The notes under the pieces are model-generated. The model worked only from the letters and a program-made list of their open reading frames with translations, was not told the DNA's origin and ran no database searches. Source: Trichoplax sp. H2 (taxonomy: Eukaryota; Placozoa; Uniplacotomia; Trichoplacea). From it: 64,000 nt of DNA. Positions within the stretch are counted from its first letter, which is position 1, and each line of letters starts with the position of its first letter. Below, in pieces: positions 1 to 11,363 of this stretch. Both the position numbers and the translations under genes were made by a program. The DNA lies in NCBI GenBank assembly GCA_003344405.1, contig NOWV01000115.1:180830-244829 (forward strand), in the 5' to 3' direction.

Positions 1-1434
1 CTTGTAGACAATCATTCCACTCCAAGATTGCATTCACAAGGCGGTCACCTAGAATTATTATTATTTTTATTCAAAATCTCTCCAAATCTTAATTTAAATG
101 TTACAAAATACAGTATACCTAGTAGACCTAGAATTCTTTTTATTTTCAGTCAAAATCTCTCCAAAGCTTAATTTTAAAGTTACAAAATACAGTATGCCTG
201 TATGGAATGGAAATGAACCTCTGCGTGTCAAGTTACATTAATAATTAACACATCACTACGAGCACAAAGTCAGTTTTAATTACAACAGTTTACGAATAAA
301 TGAACGTATTCAAATTTAGTAGGCGCATTTCCTACACAAGACCGAAATGAACCTTAGTACGTCATCCTTATAGATATATTAATTGCAGAGACGGCCATTT
401 TCAGTGTCGGTCTTTATTGTAATAACTTTACTAATCTTAATTATTAATATCATACATTCAATCATTATCATTGGTAAAAGACCTACAAGCATTCTGGAGA
501 ACCTCCGCGATGCTTTCGAAAAGACTGTAATGACCCAGCAGCAAACAGATGGTCAATCTAAAGTCGTACAATGTCGATTTTCTTGTCTACTGGTTGTGAG
601 CCTTTTAGAAGGATAGTTCTTAGGCGTTATAGTAGCAGAACTACTGTATATTCTTACTAAATCTTTCGGCAGATTAGGGTAGTAATCGGTGGTAGCAACT
701 CAAAGTAAGTACTTTACGTTAGACTAGTAAACGTGTCAGGAAGTAGTCTGTGACATAGTTATCCCCATTCCGAAATGGTATATCCTGAAAAGCATGGAGA
801 AAATAAACTATGCGACACCAATGCAGCAGCAAAGACATCATTAGAGGGCACACTTTTTTTAATACTTGTACAATATGACCTCGTCAACTGCGGCTTAAGG
901 CACAGTTGAGAAAAGATTCAGTATAACGAAATTGTCATAAACCAAGTCTTACTGTATTATAGAGTACTAATTCTTCGGATGTCTTAATTTAGATAAATCA
1001 AAATATGGTACAGTTCGTTGCGACTAGAGACTCTCTCCAGAAAGTCTCTAGTTGCGACCATGTAGCGTAAAATGCGAGAAAGCAGTCGGCATGGATCAAT
1101 ATTGTGAATAGTATTCAATGACATGGTCATCGTAATCACAACTACCTTACTTTTATCGACGGACCTCAACAATTCTTGCCAAGATGCATAGCATAATAGC
1201 AACTACCCACTCTGATATCGTAAAACTAGCTCATCTTTAAACAATCTAAAACAACCAAAACATCAAGAATGGCACCTGAACTTGACACAGTTCATATTCT
1301 AAACTATTACGTTCCTTTCCAAATAAATGACTTTGAGTGACTTGAATTTTGTGTTCTTAGCAACGATCGCCAGTATTCTCCTGCTATCGTTTACTACAGA
1401 TAATTCATTAATACTCGTACGGGTATTAGGCATA
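1..1434. other. Intergenic region at window start
   Basis: This AT-rich stretch lies 3' of the minus-strand METTL23-like gene. I see no convincing gene. A plus-strand open frame at 383-616 has one hydrophobic stretch, and a minus-strand frame at 984-1202 is open, but neither resembles a known family or shows paired splice signals. A partly inverted repeat at 1017-1032 and 1043-1058 (8 of the 16 bases, the tagagact/agtctcta part, are perfectly inverted) could form a short hairpin. The gene's 3' UTR should run into this region on the minus strand, but I could not define its end. Confidence 0.5.
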
Positions 1435-3566
1435 CTAGCTAACCATAGTAATTTTCAGCATTTCAACCGTAGGGCTATTAAGCATCCCAAAGCCGGCAAT
1501 ATCGCTGCCATCCGCATGAAAAGACTGCAAGGGTACTAGTTGACATTTAAAGTCCCATTTGCGCAATAAATGTTCGATTGTTCTGTTACAACTGTAAATA
1601 CCATGGAGAAATTGGGTTATTTTACCTCAATAAATAGGTGCATTTTAAAATTTTATTCTTCTTACCAACTTGAAAGCGTATCAATTAGAAATAAAAACCC
1701 ATTCGAAAATGTACCTTCTTTGTTGATATGTCGTCCAGAATTGACAATTTGGATTTTGTTGCATTATTGCATGGACAGTAACTAAAATGTCCTCGAAATC
1801 TATCAAAGGAAGGTGAAAAATGAAGCGATGAACGAGTATTGATATGAATAAAAGTGTAGAACATCATTGCAGTCAAGATTAGTAGTCTGATAGTGTAATA
1901 ACACAAAATAAACAAGGTAATATAGAAAATGAAGAGAGTAGCTAGTATTCATATGAATAAAAGTACACAACAATATTGCAGGAATATTAAATTAGTAGTC
2001 TAATCGTGCAATAACCTCAAATTTTCAAAGTAATACAAGATCAACTCATTGCAATGATGTCTACGAAACATAAACACACAAACATTTGTATCGACGCGTA
2101 GAGTAGCAAAACACCTAAAGTAGATTAACAACAAGTCATCGTTGGACAGTAGATGTAACAAACGCCTTGTTCCAACATGTTTTATGATCTTATAATCAAC
2201 TCGATGAAAGATTAGCACAGATACCTTGACTATCGTAAAAACAATCTGAACCAAGAATGATATCCATTGCAGGTAACTCTAGCAGAGTTGATGATATCTG
2301 ACCCCAGGTTATTCCTAAAACGACACCATTGTCAATGTTATTCAATTTTAGGTTGGTGTTACAAGCATCTAGAGCATCGACGAGTTGCTGGCTATCGGAT
2401 AAAATGACATTGGCACCGCAGCGAGCGGCAACAATTCCAGGTAAAGAAGTTCCAGCTCCTATCTACAATACAAGAAGTTTTTGCATAGGCAAATGTCAAT
2501 ACCATGTCAAGTTTATTTTAATCTTAATAAATACTACACAACGCTAGATCTATCGGTAGTTCAAGGCATGCAAACATACATACCTCCAGTACAGATTTAC
2601 TTTGAAGTTTTTGCCGATTGTGCCATACATACTGTGCAAGAACAGGAGCAGACGGCCAAATATATAATCCATAATCTTGTTGAATTGTCTATACTCGTAT
2701 ATCAAGGATACAGTACTTGACGTTAACTTAACGTGCTATTCAAAAGTGGAACTTCCATTCTAGTACAGTAAAACCTTGACAGAAACATTTGTTTGCACAG
2801 TCTTTATTACAGTAGTCTGCAACAGTAACCAGAGACTTGATCTAACATTTTCTACCTAGTAAGCTAATCTTCAACATGACATTGTACCAATGTGCCGATC
2901 ATCTTACCGTTCATTGGAGTGGATCATTTACGAGTACAATTCAATCATGGTTCTATCTACGACTACATGGTTTAACTCCTATCGAGCACTGTTGAATGGC
3001 TAATTTTGAGCTAATGCATCATGAGCAACTGATTTGAAAGCATCCATGCTTGCTTACAAGATTTAGCACACTATCTGAGAATGTCCATCTTCTCCTATCA
3101 AACTACGTACAACATGATACAGTAATATTTGTACAGCAACATTGGCAAGTACAATTTTTATTCCTAGACGCCGCAAAAGTAGCCAAGGACAGAAACACTA
3201 TCGCTCTAGCCCAATTACTCTTCTACGTGACATTCAATAACAGTCCTGTCTAGATATTGATATAGGCATAAACCAATATCGCGTTGGTAATATCGCTATG
3301 CTAACTGGGCTAGTCCAAGTACAATAACTACTTTGCAAATGCTAACCCAAGTGGCTCATGACGTGCTCATGTCACATCCAAGATTGGCGATGGAATCATT
3401 TTTAGCGAACCATCTACAGTAATGTAAAGTACAGTTGCACCATATCAAAGAATTGGCTTCGACTACCTTTGCATGATTGTGATATTATACATTGTTGTAC
3501 CTCTTCTATCGTTACTTCCAAGTGTTCATCTTGATCTTGAAAGGAGAATTTTTTGCATGTCTTCAT
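1435..3566 (-). CDS. METTL23: METTL23-like protein methyltransferase (5 exons)
   Basis: Seven-beta-strand, SAM-dependent methyltransferase of the METTL23 branch of the METTL21/23 group. Human METTL23 is reported to methylate histone H3 arginine; the substrate here is inferred only from family. Exons on the minus strand: 3566-3501, 2688-2584, 2462-2225, 1799-1715, 1591-1435. All have GT/AG borders and matching phases (0,0,1,2), giving 216 aa. Family landmarks in order: an N-terminal strand ending in EVTIEE; DYGLYIWPSAPVLAQY (about 27-42); the SAM-binding motif IGAGTSLPG (58-66) followed by ILSDS; LGITWG; the post-motif stretch MDIILGSDCFYD; an FWTTYQ strand; and a C-terminal LRKWDF then PTVEML. 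The start codon gives a short N-terminus like that of the family. The largest intron (2689-3500) is plain AT-rich sequence. The third intron (1800-2224) carries a local duplication. No truncation or frameshift was seen. Confidence 0.92.
1825..1995. repeat. Diverged tandem duplication in METTL23 intron
   Basis: Two adjacent, similar blocks of about 85-95 bp lie inside the third intron of the METTL23-like gene. Both contain 'agtattNatatgaataaaagt', a shared 'cattgcag' or 'tattgcag', and then 'attagtagtct'. They are clearly diverged, so the duplication is not recent. Confidence 0.65.
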
Positions 3567-4164
3567 TTTGGAAACGGACAATCAAATCATCCACCAAATC
3601 TTACGTATTACCATCAATTAGTCTATCCCATTCGCCAGCGTTGTTAATAGCTCTAGAACCAGTAGAAAAGCTGTATTCAAGCAGACTTTAGACTATCAGT
3701 ATGGATATTTTAAGTTACTTTTCCCACAAGTCCTTTAGGTCAACCTTTCTCTCACAACAGAGCAGCTGGAAATTAGCAAATTTAGTCTTTCGAGTACGAG
3801 CAATTTTCGATGGTGGTGCACCGTCAAGTATGAGCGCAATACTACAATCGACTTTCAATCATGCAAACTTACATTTGTATAGAGCAAGCACACATTCATG
3901 ATACAGTACAGTACCGACAGTATGCAGTAGCTCATACAGCTAATCTCGGCCATCATGACGAAATTAATGGAGCTAATCCAAGTTGATGATTATTAATAGA
4001 GGACATTGCTACTCGGATTACATCACCATTAGGCTAATTCAAGTATAATCAAAAATTCTACAGAATGGCTTAAGAGACTTTAGCGGCTCTACGGTAGTGT
4101 ATATCTACAAGTCAATCTTGGCCTGTATCTTGAAATCATGAAATCAATCTGCAGCAAGACAGAA
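3567..4164. other. Intergenic spacer, METTL23 5' flank
   Basis: About 600 bp immediately upstream of the METTL23-like start codon on the minus strand, so it should contain that gene's promoter and 5' UTR. I see no coding exon and no recognisable core promoter motif. The plus-strand open frame at 3701-3901 is not family-like. Confidence 0.4.
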
Positions 4165-5220
4165 TCCACATGAATTGAATTGTGCTCCTATGTCGATAAT
4201 AGCAGTGATGGCTAATTTATCGAGTTCAATCGAGTAAGTAAGTCTACAATTCAGTCCTGGCCTCAGTCTTCGAAGGATGATATCTACTGTACTGTAAAAT
4301 GAACATTAATTTAATAGAGCTCCTATGTTGACAATAGCAGTGATAGCTAATTTATCGAGCTCAATCGAGTATGTCTACAATTCCACCCCGTCCTCAGTCT
4401 TCAAAGGATCAAATCGATCTACTGCAGAATAAACATTAATTTAATAGTGCTCCTACGTCGATAGTAGCAGTGATGGCTAATTTATCGAGTTCAATCGAGT
4501 AAGTCTACAATTCCACCCCGTCCTCAGTCTTCAAAGGATCAAATCGATCTACTGCAGAATTAACATTAATTTAATAGTGCTCCTACGTCGATAGTAGCAG
4601 TGATGGCTAATTTATCGAGTTCAATCGAGTAAGTCTACAATTCAGTCCTGGCCTCAGTCTTCGAATGATGATATCTACTGTAAAATGAACATTAATTTAA
4701 TAGTGCTCTTATGTTGATCATAGCATTGATGGCTGTTTTATCGATTTCAATCGAGTATGTCTACAATTCAGTCCTGGCCTCAAATGATCAAATCTACAGC
4801 AAAATTATTATCAATTGGATAGTGCTCCTATGTCGATAATAGCAGTGATAGCTAATTTATCGAGTTCAATCGAGTATGTCTCTAATTCAGTCCTGGCCTC
4901 AGTCTTCAAATGATGATATCTACTGAACAGTAAAATAAACATTAATTTAATAGTGCTCCTATGTTGATAATAGCAGCGATGACTATTTTATCCAGTTCAA
5001 TCAAGTATATCCACAATTCAATCCCGCCCTCCATCTTCAAATGATCAAATCAATCTACAACAGAATCAACATTAATTTAATAGTGCTTCTATGTTGATCG
5101 TAGCAGTGATGGCTGTTTTATCGAATTCAATCGAGTATGTCAACAATTCAGTCTTGAAATAATGAAATCAGTCTGCAGCAGAATTAACATTAATTTGATG
5201 GTGCATCTAGGATGATAATA
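4165..5220. repeat. Satellite-like tandem array, ~130-bp unit, about 8-9 copies
   Basis: The motif 'acattaat' followed by 'ttaatag' recurs at about 4303, 4433, 4563, 4689, 4939, 5069 and 5187. The spacing is 118-130 bp and mostly exactly 130. Within each unit the order is conserved: 'gctcctatgttgataatagc', 'ggctaatttatcgagttcaa', 'gtctacaattcagtcctgg', 'cctcagtcttc', and a poly-purine stretch. Units 2 and 3 are nearly identical and the outer ones are more diverged, as expected for unequal exchange. There is no open reading frame through the array. Confidence 0.9.
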
Positions 5221-6607
5221 GCAGCGTTGGCAAAAATAGATTGGAAATTTCTGGTTTCGTGTTATGTCATAAGTTAAGGATGGTAAACAGTAAAATAAAT
5301 ACACAGAAGGTGCATGTAATATATCCTGATTTTATCTATTAAATAAAGAATATAAATATTTAATTCGGCACTATCTGTCCATAGATTAAGAATACTCTTT
5401 TGGATACTCTCAAACTATGATAGTTCACTTTAAAGAAAATTCTAAACTTTAATTTGCATGTTTTACTAAAGAGGCAACTAAAATTCAGCACAAATTGTCA
5501 ATTTGACATTCAATCCATTACGTAAGCTGGCGACATCGGATACTAAAGTTTACACGGAAATTTTAAACTGACAGCGAAAAGTTATCATCACATTTTATTG
5601 ATATTGAATTTACCTAGAGTAACATATTTTGTGAGATTACGTATATAATATAATCTTGCTATAAATTCTCATCAGTATCTTCTAATTGTAAAAAATAAAT
5701 CGGGAGTTTTAATGTTGCAATCAGATACGATGAGTTTGCCGTACTAAAGCAATAGAAAGCCAGTACAGTAAAATGTATCATATATCAATAACAACATTTA
5801 AGACGTACTTGTAGAGTCTGCAGATGCGTTTAAAGAGCCAACTCTTGCAATGTATAGCAAAAAAAGGATACTGCATTAACTACAGTACTAGATTCAAGAT
5901 AATTACTGCAAGCACTTCTGTGTTACATTATTGAACGAAGATTATAAAGATGTCACTTAGTATTTCATTTTATTTACTGTATATATATATACATATACAT
6001 CTCCAGTAATATTTAGAATTTGAGTGACCTGTGGGCAACTTGAGCTCTCCCATGCCATACTCTATCTAGTATATCGTCTAAATATATCATCTAGGGCATT
6101 TTTCTTATCATTCTGAAAATTTTAAAATTTGCCTTATTGTCGCCAATCAATTTATCCAATCTCGATAATAATACCCACATTTTTACGGATTTACTTTTTT
6201 ATTAGCATTATTGTTGTTGTGATTTCACAACCATAACAGCTTCGATAATACATTCGGTAGATTTCATTTTTCATCCGATCGGTAGCATGATTAATTGATT
6301 GGTGAGATAGAAATTTATGCGTTGGTAATTAAAGTTAAAATTAGATTATGACTTACATCGTATCATTTTTATGAGTACAAACATCATAAGAAGGAGAAGA
6401 AAATGCTACTCACCTCAGATAACAGTAAGAAGGGGTTAATAAGCTAGATTAATTATCACCGAACATAACACATAGCATTGTAAAGATGGTATCAGCAATT
6501 TTTATAAATAAATAGGGAAAGCTTACGTTATAAGTTCTTCTCGTTCAATAATGACTTACCAACTACAAAATGCATTCTCTACACGTAGTGGTCTGTTCTG
6601 TAATGGC
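5221..6607. other. Intergenic region between satellite and PhzF gene
   Basis: About 1.4 kb of AT-rich sequence with a short (ta)n run near 5981. It lies 3' of the minus-strand PhzF-family gene. I see no gene, RNA or repeat family in it. Confidence 0.4.
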
Positions 6608-7504
6608 TTAAGGTATCTGTATATCAGCAGAAAATACATGGAATGCAGGGCCGGAAACTTTGACCTCTAAAGGGTCTCTTCGAAGTATATAAACAGTTGT
6701 ACGTCCAGGTCTTCCTACAAAATCTCCTTGTTCAGTGTTAACTTTGGCTAATGGTTGTGGAATCATTCCATTTCGAACCATATAAGCAGTCAATGGACCT
6801 TGAGATGATCCAGTTACTGGGTCTTCTGCAATTCCTATTAAAGGTCCAAACACCCTACTATGTGCATGGCTGTTTTCATCGACACCATGAGGTGTTAATG
6901 CACAATAAAGTATAATATTATGTTGTTCGGCATGAACTTTAGCAGTCTTTTGATTGATATTGAGCTCTTTCAGCTGTTGCAATGATTTAATAGCAAAATA
7001 AACGTAGCGATTAGTTTTTTCCATCAAGATTGGTTTGGATTGATCGATAGCATCTAAATTAATGGCTAATGCTGCAGCAAGTTGTGCATGATTGAAAGGT
7101 AGAGGATCAAGATTAATAGAGAGAGGAAAGAAAGAAATAATCGGTTCTTTACCACTCCAATCGATTTCACCTTTGACTAAACCAGCATTAATTTCAATAT
7201 CATATTGTTTCACGATACCCTGATCAGCACCAAATCTTTTCTCTTTAGCAATCGTGGCCAATGTTGCTAACGTTACGTGACCACAAAATGTGATTTCTGC
7301 ATCGCTAGGAGTAAAATAACGCAAGCGAAAATTGGCACGTTGACTTGTTAAAACATAACCAGTCGCGGAATTATTCATTTCTCGAGCAATATTTTTCATA
7401 TCTTTCTCTGTCAGATTATCGGCATCGAGTACAACTGCTCCTGGATTGCCACCAAATAATTGAGCTGAGAATGCATCAAATTGATGAATGCGATTAGTTT
7501 TCAT
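6608..7504 (-). CDS. PhzF-family isomerase-like protein, intronless
   Basis: A single uninterrupted 298-aa frame of the PhzF/PBLD family (diaminopimelate epimerase fold, two similar alpha/beta halves). Family landmarks: QFDAF then GGNPGAVVLDAD near the N-terminus, IAREMNNS at 39-46, RYFTP, CGHVTLAT closing the first half, and GIAEDPVTGSS in the second half with the conserved Asp. Bacterial PhzF isomerises a phenazine precursor; most eukaryotic members have no assigned substrate. The catalytic Glu of PhzF, expected right after the NNS (NxSET in most members), is Ala47 here. The chemistry may therefore be altered or lost. Full length suggests selection is retaining the protein. The absence of introns, next to genes with up to 17 exons, raises the possibility of retrocopy or horizontal origin. 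The 5' coding end is repeated beyond the assembly gap. Confidence 0.93.
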   Translation of the reverse strand: MKTNRIHQFDAFSAQLFGGNPGAVVLDADNLTEKDMKNIAREMNNSATGYVLTSQRANFRLRYFTPSDAEITFCGHVTLATLATIAKEKRFGADQGIVKQYDIEINAGLVKGEIDWSGKEPIISFFPLSINLDPLPFNHAQLAAALAINLDAIDQSKPILMEKTNRYVYFAIKSLQQLKELNINQKTAKVHAEQHNIILYCALTPHGVDENSHAHSRVFGPLIGIAEDPVTGSSQGPLTAYMVRNGMIPQPLAKVNTEQGDFVGRPGRTTVYILRRDPLEVKVSGPAFHVFSADIQIP

Positions 7505-8104
7505 GTTGATTTAGGTCAGTGTTGAATCAAGTGCTGTTGTAGAACGTTGGCAAGGTGAAATACGGATTCATTTCTTGCTCGAATTCCTCCTTAAAGGTAA
7601 TGCTCACACCAGATATAGAAAGATGGCATGATCATGTATACAAATCGATCAGGTGATCTTCAGCCTATTAACAAACTTGATACGGTATTGTATAAGTTGA
7701 GCAAATTCATTTTCACTATCATGATGCAAATTAAATCGATGCAACATGTAGGAAATCGACAGCAGCATTTTGCTGTAATAGCAACAAAAATTGACTAATA
7801 CACTGTCTAATAGCAGTGTACTGTAGACTATTGAATAGTCTCTTTCTTTCTAGAATCTCTTGTCTGCAATGCATTAAATCGATCTGATCATCTTCAGCTT
7901 TACTGAATATGACGATACTATGCAGCGATTTCGATATAATGAAGGAAAATGAACACATCTAGCTTTTTCGAAGGATATGCCCTAGACTGACGGTACTACT
8001 ACTTTACTAGTAATACAGTTGCAATAATAATTCATTCACTATACTCTACTCCTACTTGAGTAAATGAAAACTAAATTGTATATTTGAAGAGTACTGTACA
8101 TCAA
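7467..8104. repeat. Contig-end overlap, copy 1 (without transposon)
   Basis: This 638-bp segment, from inside the PhzF gene to the first N-gap, reappears beyond the gap at 8125-9245 with only a few base changes plus a 483-bp insertion. Copy 1 stops exactly at the gap and copy 2 starts exactly after it. That is the signature of two overlapping contig ends (probably alleles) that failed to merge, not a biological duplication. Confidence 0.85.
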
Positions 8105-8124
8105 NNNNNNNNNNNNNNNNNNNN
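8105..8124. other. Assembly gap (20 N)
   Basis: Twenty Ns. The flanking sequences overlap each other, so the true gap size is probably negative. Confidence 0.98.
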
Positions 8125-9245
8125 GAGAATGCATCAAATTGATGAATGCGATTAGTTTTCATGTTGATTTAGGTCAGTGTTGAATCAAGTGCTGTTGTAG
8201 AACGTTGGCAAGGTGAAATACGGATTCATTTCTTGCTCGAATTCCTCCTTAAAGGTAATGCTCACACCAGATATAGAAAGATGGCATGATTATGTATGCA
8301 AATCGATCAGGGAGATGCGGGAAATTTCGAATTTATGGTACCAACGTACTGTACCAACAGAAAGTGGTCCTGGTCCTGTAGTACTGTACTGTACTGCACA
8401 GACTGTGTAACTAACCATGCATATCCCCCGTTATTAATAATGCACTACGTAACGACATGTAACAGTACTGTACTGTATACATAAGTCTCATTTGTACTGT
8501 AGCGGAAACGCTCTTCAGAAGAAGAGTAAGAAGCATAGGGGCAAAATTGCTAAAGGACGAAATGACTTCCTTACTTTCTTGCCACTCTCGAGCTTCCGAA
8601 TCCGAAGCCCTGTTCTTACTGTGCTGTACTGTACTGTATAATCTGTAGCCATCTGTAATGTACGATACCGAAGCGCCGTCATCGGTATGATAACGATAAT
8701 ACTGTACTGTACAGTACTGCACCGTAGTGCTGTAGATCAAACTGTGTAACTTTGCAGTTTGCACGTAATTTCGAAATTTCCCGTATCTCCCAGGTGATCT
8801 TCAGCCTATTAACAAACTTGATACGGTATTGTATAAGTTGAGCAAATTCATTTTCACTATCATGATGCAAATTAAATCGATGCAACATGTAGGAAATCGA
8901 CAGCAGCATTTTGCTGTAATAGCAACAAAAATTGACTAATACACTGTCTAATAGCAGTGTACTGTAGACTATTGAATAGTCTCTTTCTTTCTAGAATCTC
9001 TTGTCTGCAATGCATTAAATCGATCTGATCATCTTCAGCTTTACTGAATATGACGATACTATGCAGCGATTTCGATATAATGAAGGAAAATGAACACATC
9101 TAGCTTTTTCGAAGGATATGCCCTAGACTGACGGTACTACTACTTTACTAGTAATACAGTTGCAATAATAATTCATTCACTATACTCTACTCCTACTTGA
9201 GTAAATGAAAACTAAATTGTATATTTGAAGAGTACTGTACATCAA
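8125..9245. repeat. Contig-end overlap, copy 2 (with transposon)
   Basis: Repeats 7467-8104 from the first base after the gap. It contains the first codons of the PhzF gene again (minus strand, entering at about the 13th codon), so this partial copy should not be counted as a second gene. It differs from copy 1 by an inverted-repeat insertion at 8312-8791 and scattered single-base changes. Confidence 0.85.
8312..8791. mobile_element. Non-autonomous DNA transposon (MITE-like), ~480 bp
   Basis: Present in copy 2 of the overlap and absent from the matching place in copy 1 (near 7659), which gives a clean empty site. The ends are inverted repeats: 'gagatgcgggaaatttcgaa' on the left, and 'ttcgaaatttcccgtatctc' on the right, differing at one position. 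The flanking bases 'agg' occur once in the empty site and on both sides of the element, giving a target duplication of up to 3 bp. The interior has many 'tactgtactgtac' runs and no transposase frame. The superfamily was not assigned. Confidence 0.88.
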
Positions 9246-11363
9246 GTTAAACCACTGCATCAGCATCAGTAAGAGTACTACTCCCTCTCGAACATATCGA
9301 AACCGGATAATTTACCGCATTAAATTGATTTTACACTGTATAGGATTAAACGCTATAAAATGTTTAATCCAAACTCGTAATATTAAAACAGGCATCTTAC
9401 TGCATTAGATTAATTTTATGCGGTAAGCTGTATAAGATTGAACACTGCAAAGTATTCAATTCACCCTCGTAATATCAAATCTGTATTGATATTGTTTTCG
9501 CAAATTTCATGCAAGTAACATAACAGCAATTACTAATTGTATTACGCATCGCTCTTTTAATTTGCGATTTATTCCCTTCTTTCACCGATACTGCCCCAAT
9601 ATTTGAATGTATTATTATAGTATATTGTTCAATTATATTAAAATCAATCTAGTATACTGTAGTACTTTAAAATTCTGCAATAAAAGCAGAATGCAGTATT
9701 ATCAATTATACTGTCTTTAATTCAGAATAAGATGAAGAAGTTATTTTCCAGAATTTCATTCGCTAAGCTTTCATTTGACCGCGGTATGGGCTTGGTGATG
9801 GAAAAAGTTTCTATTTGTCTCCAAATAATATTTAGCAGCCTTTCTTTCACCAATACTTACAGCCATCCTACAGTTGTAATGTTAACTTACAGTATTCCTC
9901 TCGCTAACTACGCATGAAATGTTTGAAACGAACTTTTTGATTTAGTGACCATGAATTATTCAATTATACTAAATAGGCTTTTATTCTGATCTGCTGCTTG
10001 ATAGTACTGATCATGAATTATTCAATTATGCTAAATAGGCTTTTATTCTGATCTACTGCTTGACATTACTGATTCATATAGACGATAATCTCATATAATC
10101 TCAACCAAATAGTACCTTAAAATTGCCATAGTGCTAATTTTATCATGACTTCATCTTTAAGAGGATCTTTGAGGCAGAAAGAGAAGGATCTTGCCGTAGT
10201 CTACGCAGTATTTGCAGAAACGTAAACTATGTCGTCCATATGAATACTTCCAGGAGCATAAGCTTAACAGCATTAGTCTGAAAAGTCTAATAGCTTAAAA
10301 CAAAAATAGTACTCGTATTTATCAGCGGATTAGCGAAAACTAGAATGCATCATTAGCACCTGGGATGGTTTGCTTGTTTCCTATAAAGAAAGATCTTACG
10401 GTAAGATCAAATTTTGAAAATCACTTTTGCTCATGTTTTGAGCATCCATACCTCAACCAGCTTGCCAATTTGTAATTGCAAGCATTTTTGTTCGTTATAC
10501 TCAATATGTTTATCAACGTCAAAAGTAGTCTATATTTAAATGATTTGTTATCTTTAACTATTGAAAACAAACGATTAGATCTTACCTTTTTCATCATCAT
10601 ATGGTCAGTTAATTTATTTTGCATCGATGGTTGGTAATGAATGATGAATTATTCAGCCTAAAAGTGGTAAAGGACCTTTTAAACGTAATTGAAATCTATC
10701 TTATATGCTATTACAGACCGTACTGACCAGATTTTGAGTAGCATCAATGATTACCATAATTATTTAGTGCTTTAAGAAAATCTGTTTTAGCTAATAGAAC
10801 ATTTGGCGGTCAGAATTACAAGAATTATAAACACTCCATAACATTATAACGAAAATAGTGCAAAACAAGGAAGTTACTAAATCTGAATTTGTAATAAAGG
10901 TTTATCCCACGCTCAAATTATTTTGGCAATACTTGCGTAAAAGTGATTAGTATTTAGAGACCGACATCTCTTTATTACAAGGGAATTTACTATCGTTTTC
11001 ACGTGATGAAAACTAAGTTTATTGAATTACATTGTAGATTGATTTGCTTTTTTGGTGAAATTATGACTTATTCATAAATACAGATTATGGATTCATTGAG
11101 TATCTCAGTAATGAGCTGTCTTTTATACGTTGTATGGTTATGTTTTTTCAGATATATATCCACCGCCTTTCAGCCAATTTCGTTTAATTGAAGGCTTAGG
11201 AACATGCACCTATTTTCTAGCTTGGATATGACACAGACACAGCTTTTCTTCAATAGGTAAAGCTGTTATGTATTATTTAAAATTGAAACAGTGTTACTTT
11301 TTATTTTTATTTTGCCAGCAGATGTCTAACGGGTAGCTAATTCCAAGCTCAGTTACTGAAAGT
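9246..11363. other. Intergenic region with small local duplications
   Basis: About 2.1 kb between the overlap and the first membrane-protein gene; it should include that gene's promoter. It holds two diverged copies of an ~80-bp block (about 9311-9390 and 9395-9472, each with 'gcattaNattNattttaN' and ending 'ctcgtaatat') and a better-conserved 63-bp tandem pair at 9950-10075. No convincing coding exon was seen; the small open frames at 9732 and 10421 lack family features. Confidence 0.45.
9950..10075. repeat. 63-bp direct tandem duplication
   Basis: Two adjacent copies of a block containing 'catgaattattcaattat', 'taaataggcttttattctga' and 'ctgcttga'. They differ at only a few bases, so the duplication is fairly recent. 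Confidence 0.85.

Noticed and set aside
383-616. 77-codon frame with a hydrophobic stretch at the window edge
   Set aside because: It could be an exon, but no partner exon, homologous family or convincing donor was found nearby.
7731-7958. 75-codon minus-strand open frame, repeated identically at 8872-9099
   Set aside because: The two frames are the same sequence in the two copies of the unmerged contig overlap. No family feature and no conservation evidence beyond the assembly artefact.
8125-8162. Possible second, truncated PhzF gene
   Set aside because: It is the 5' end of the PhzF gene repeated at the start of the next contig, cut by the gap and not by mutation.
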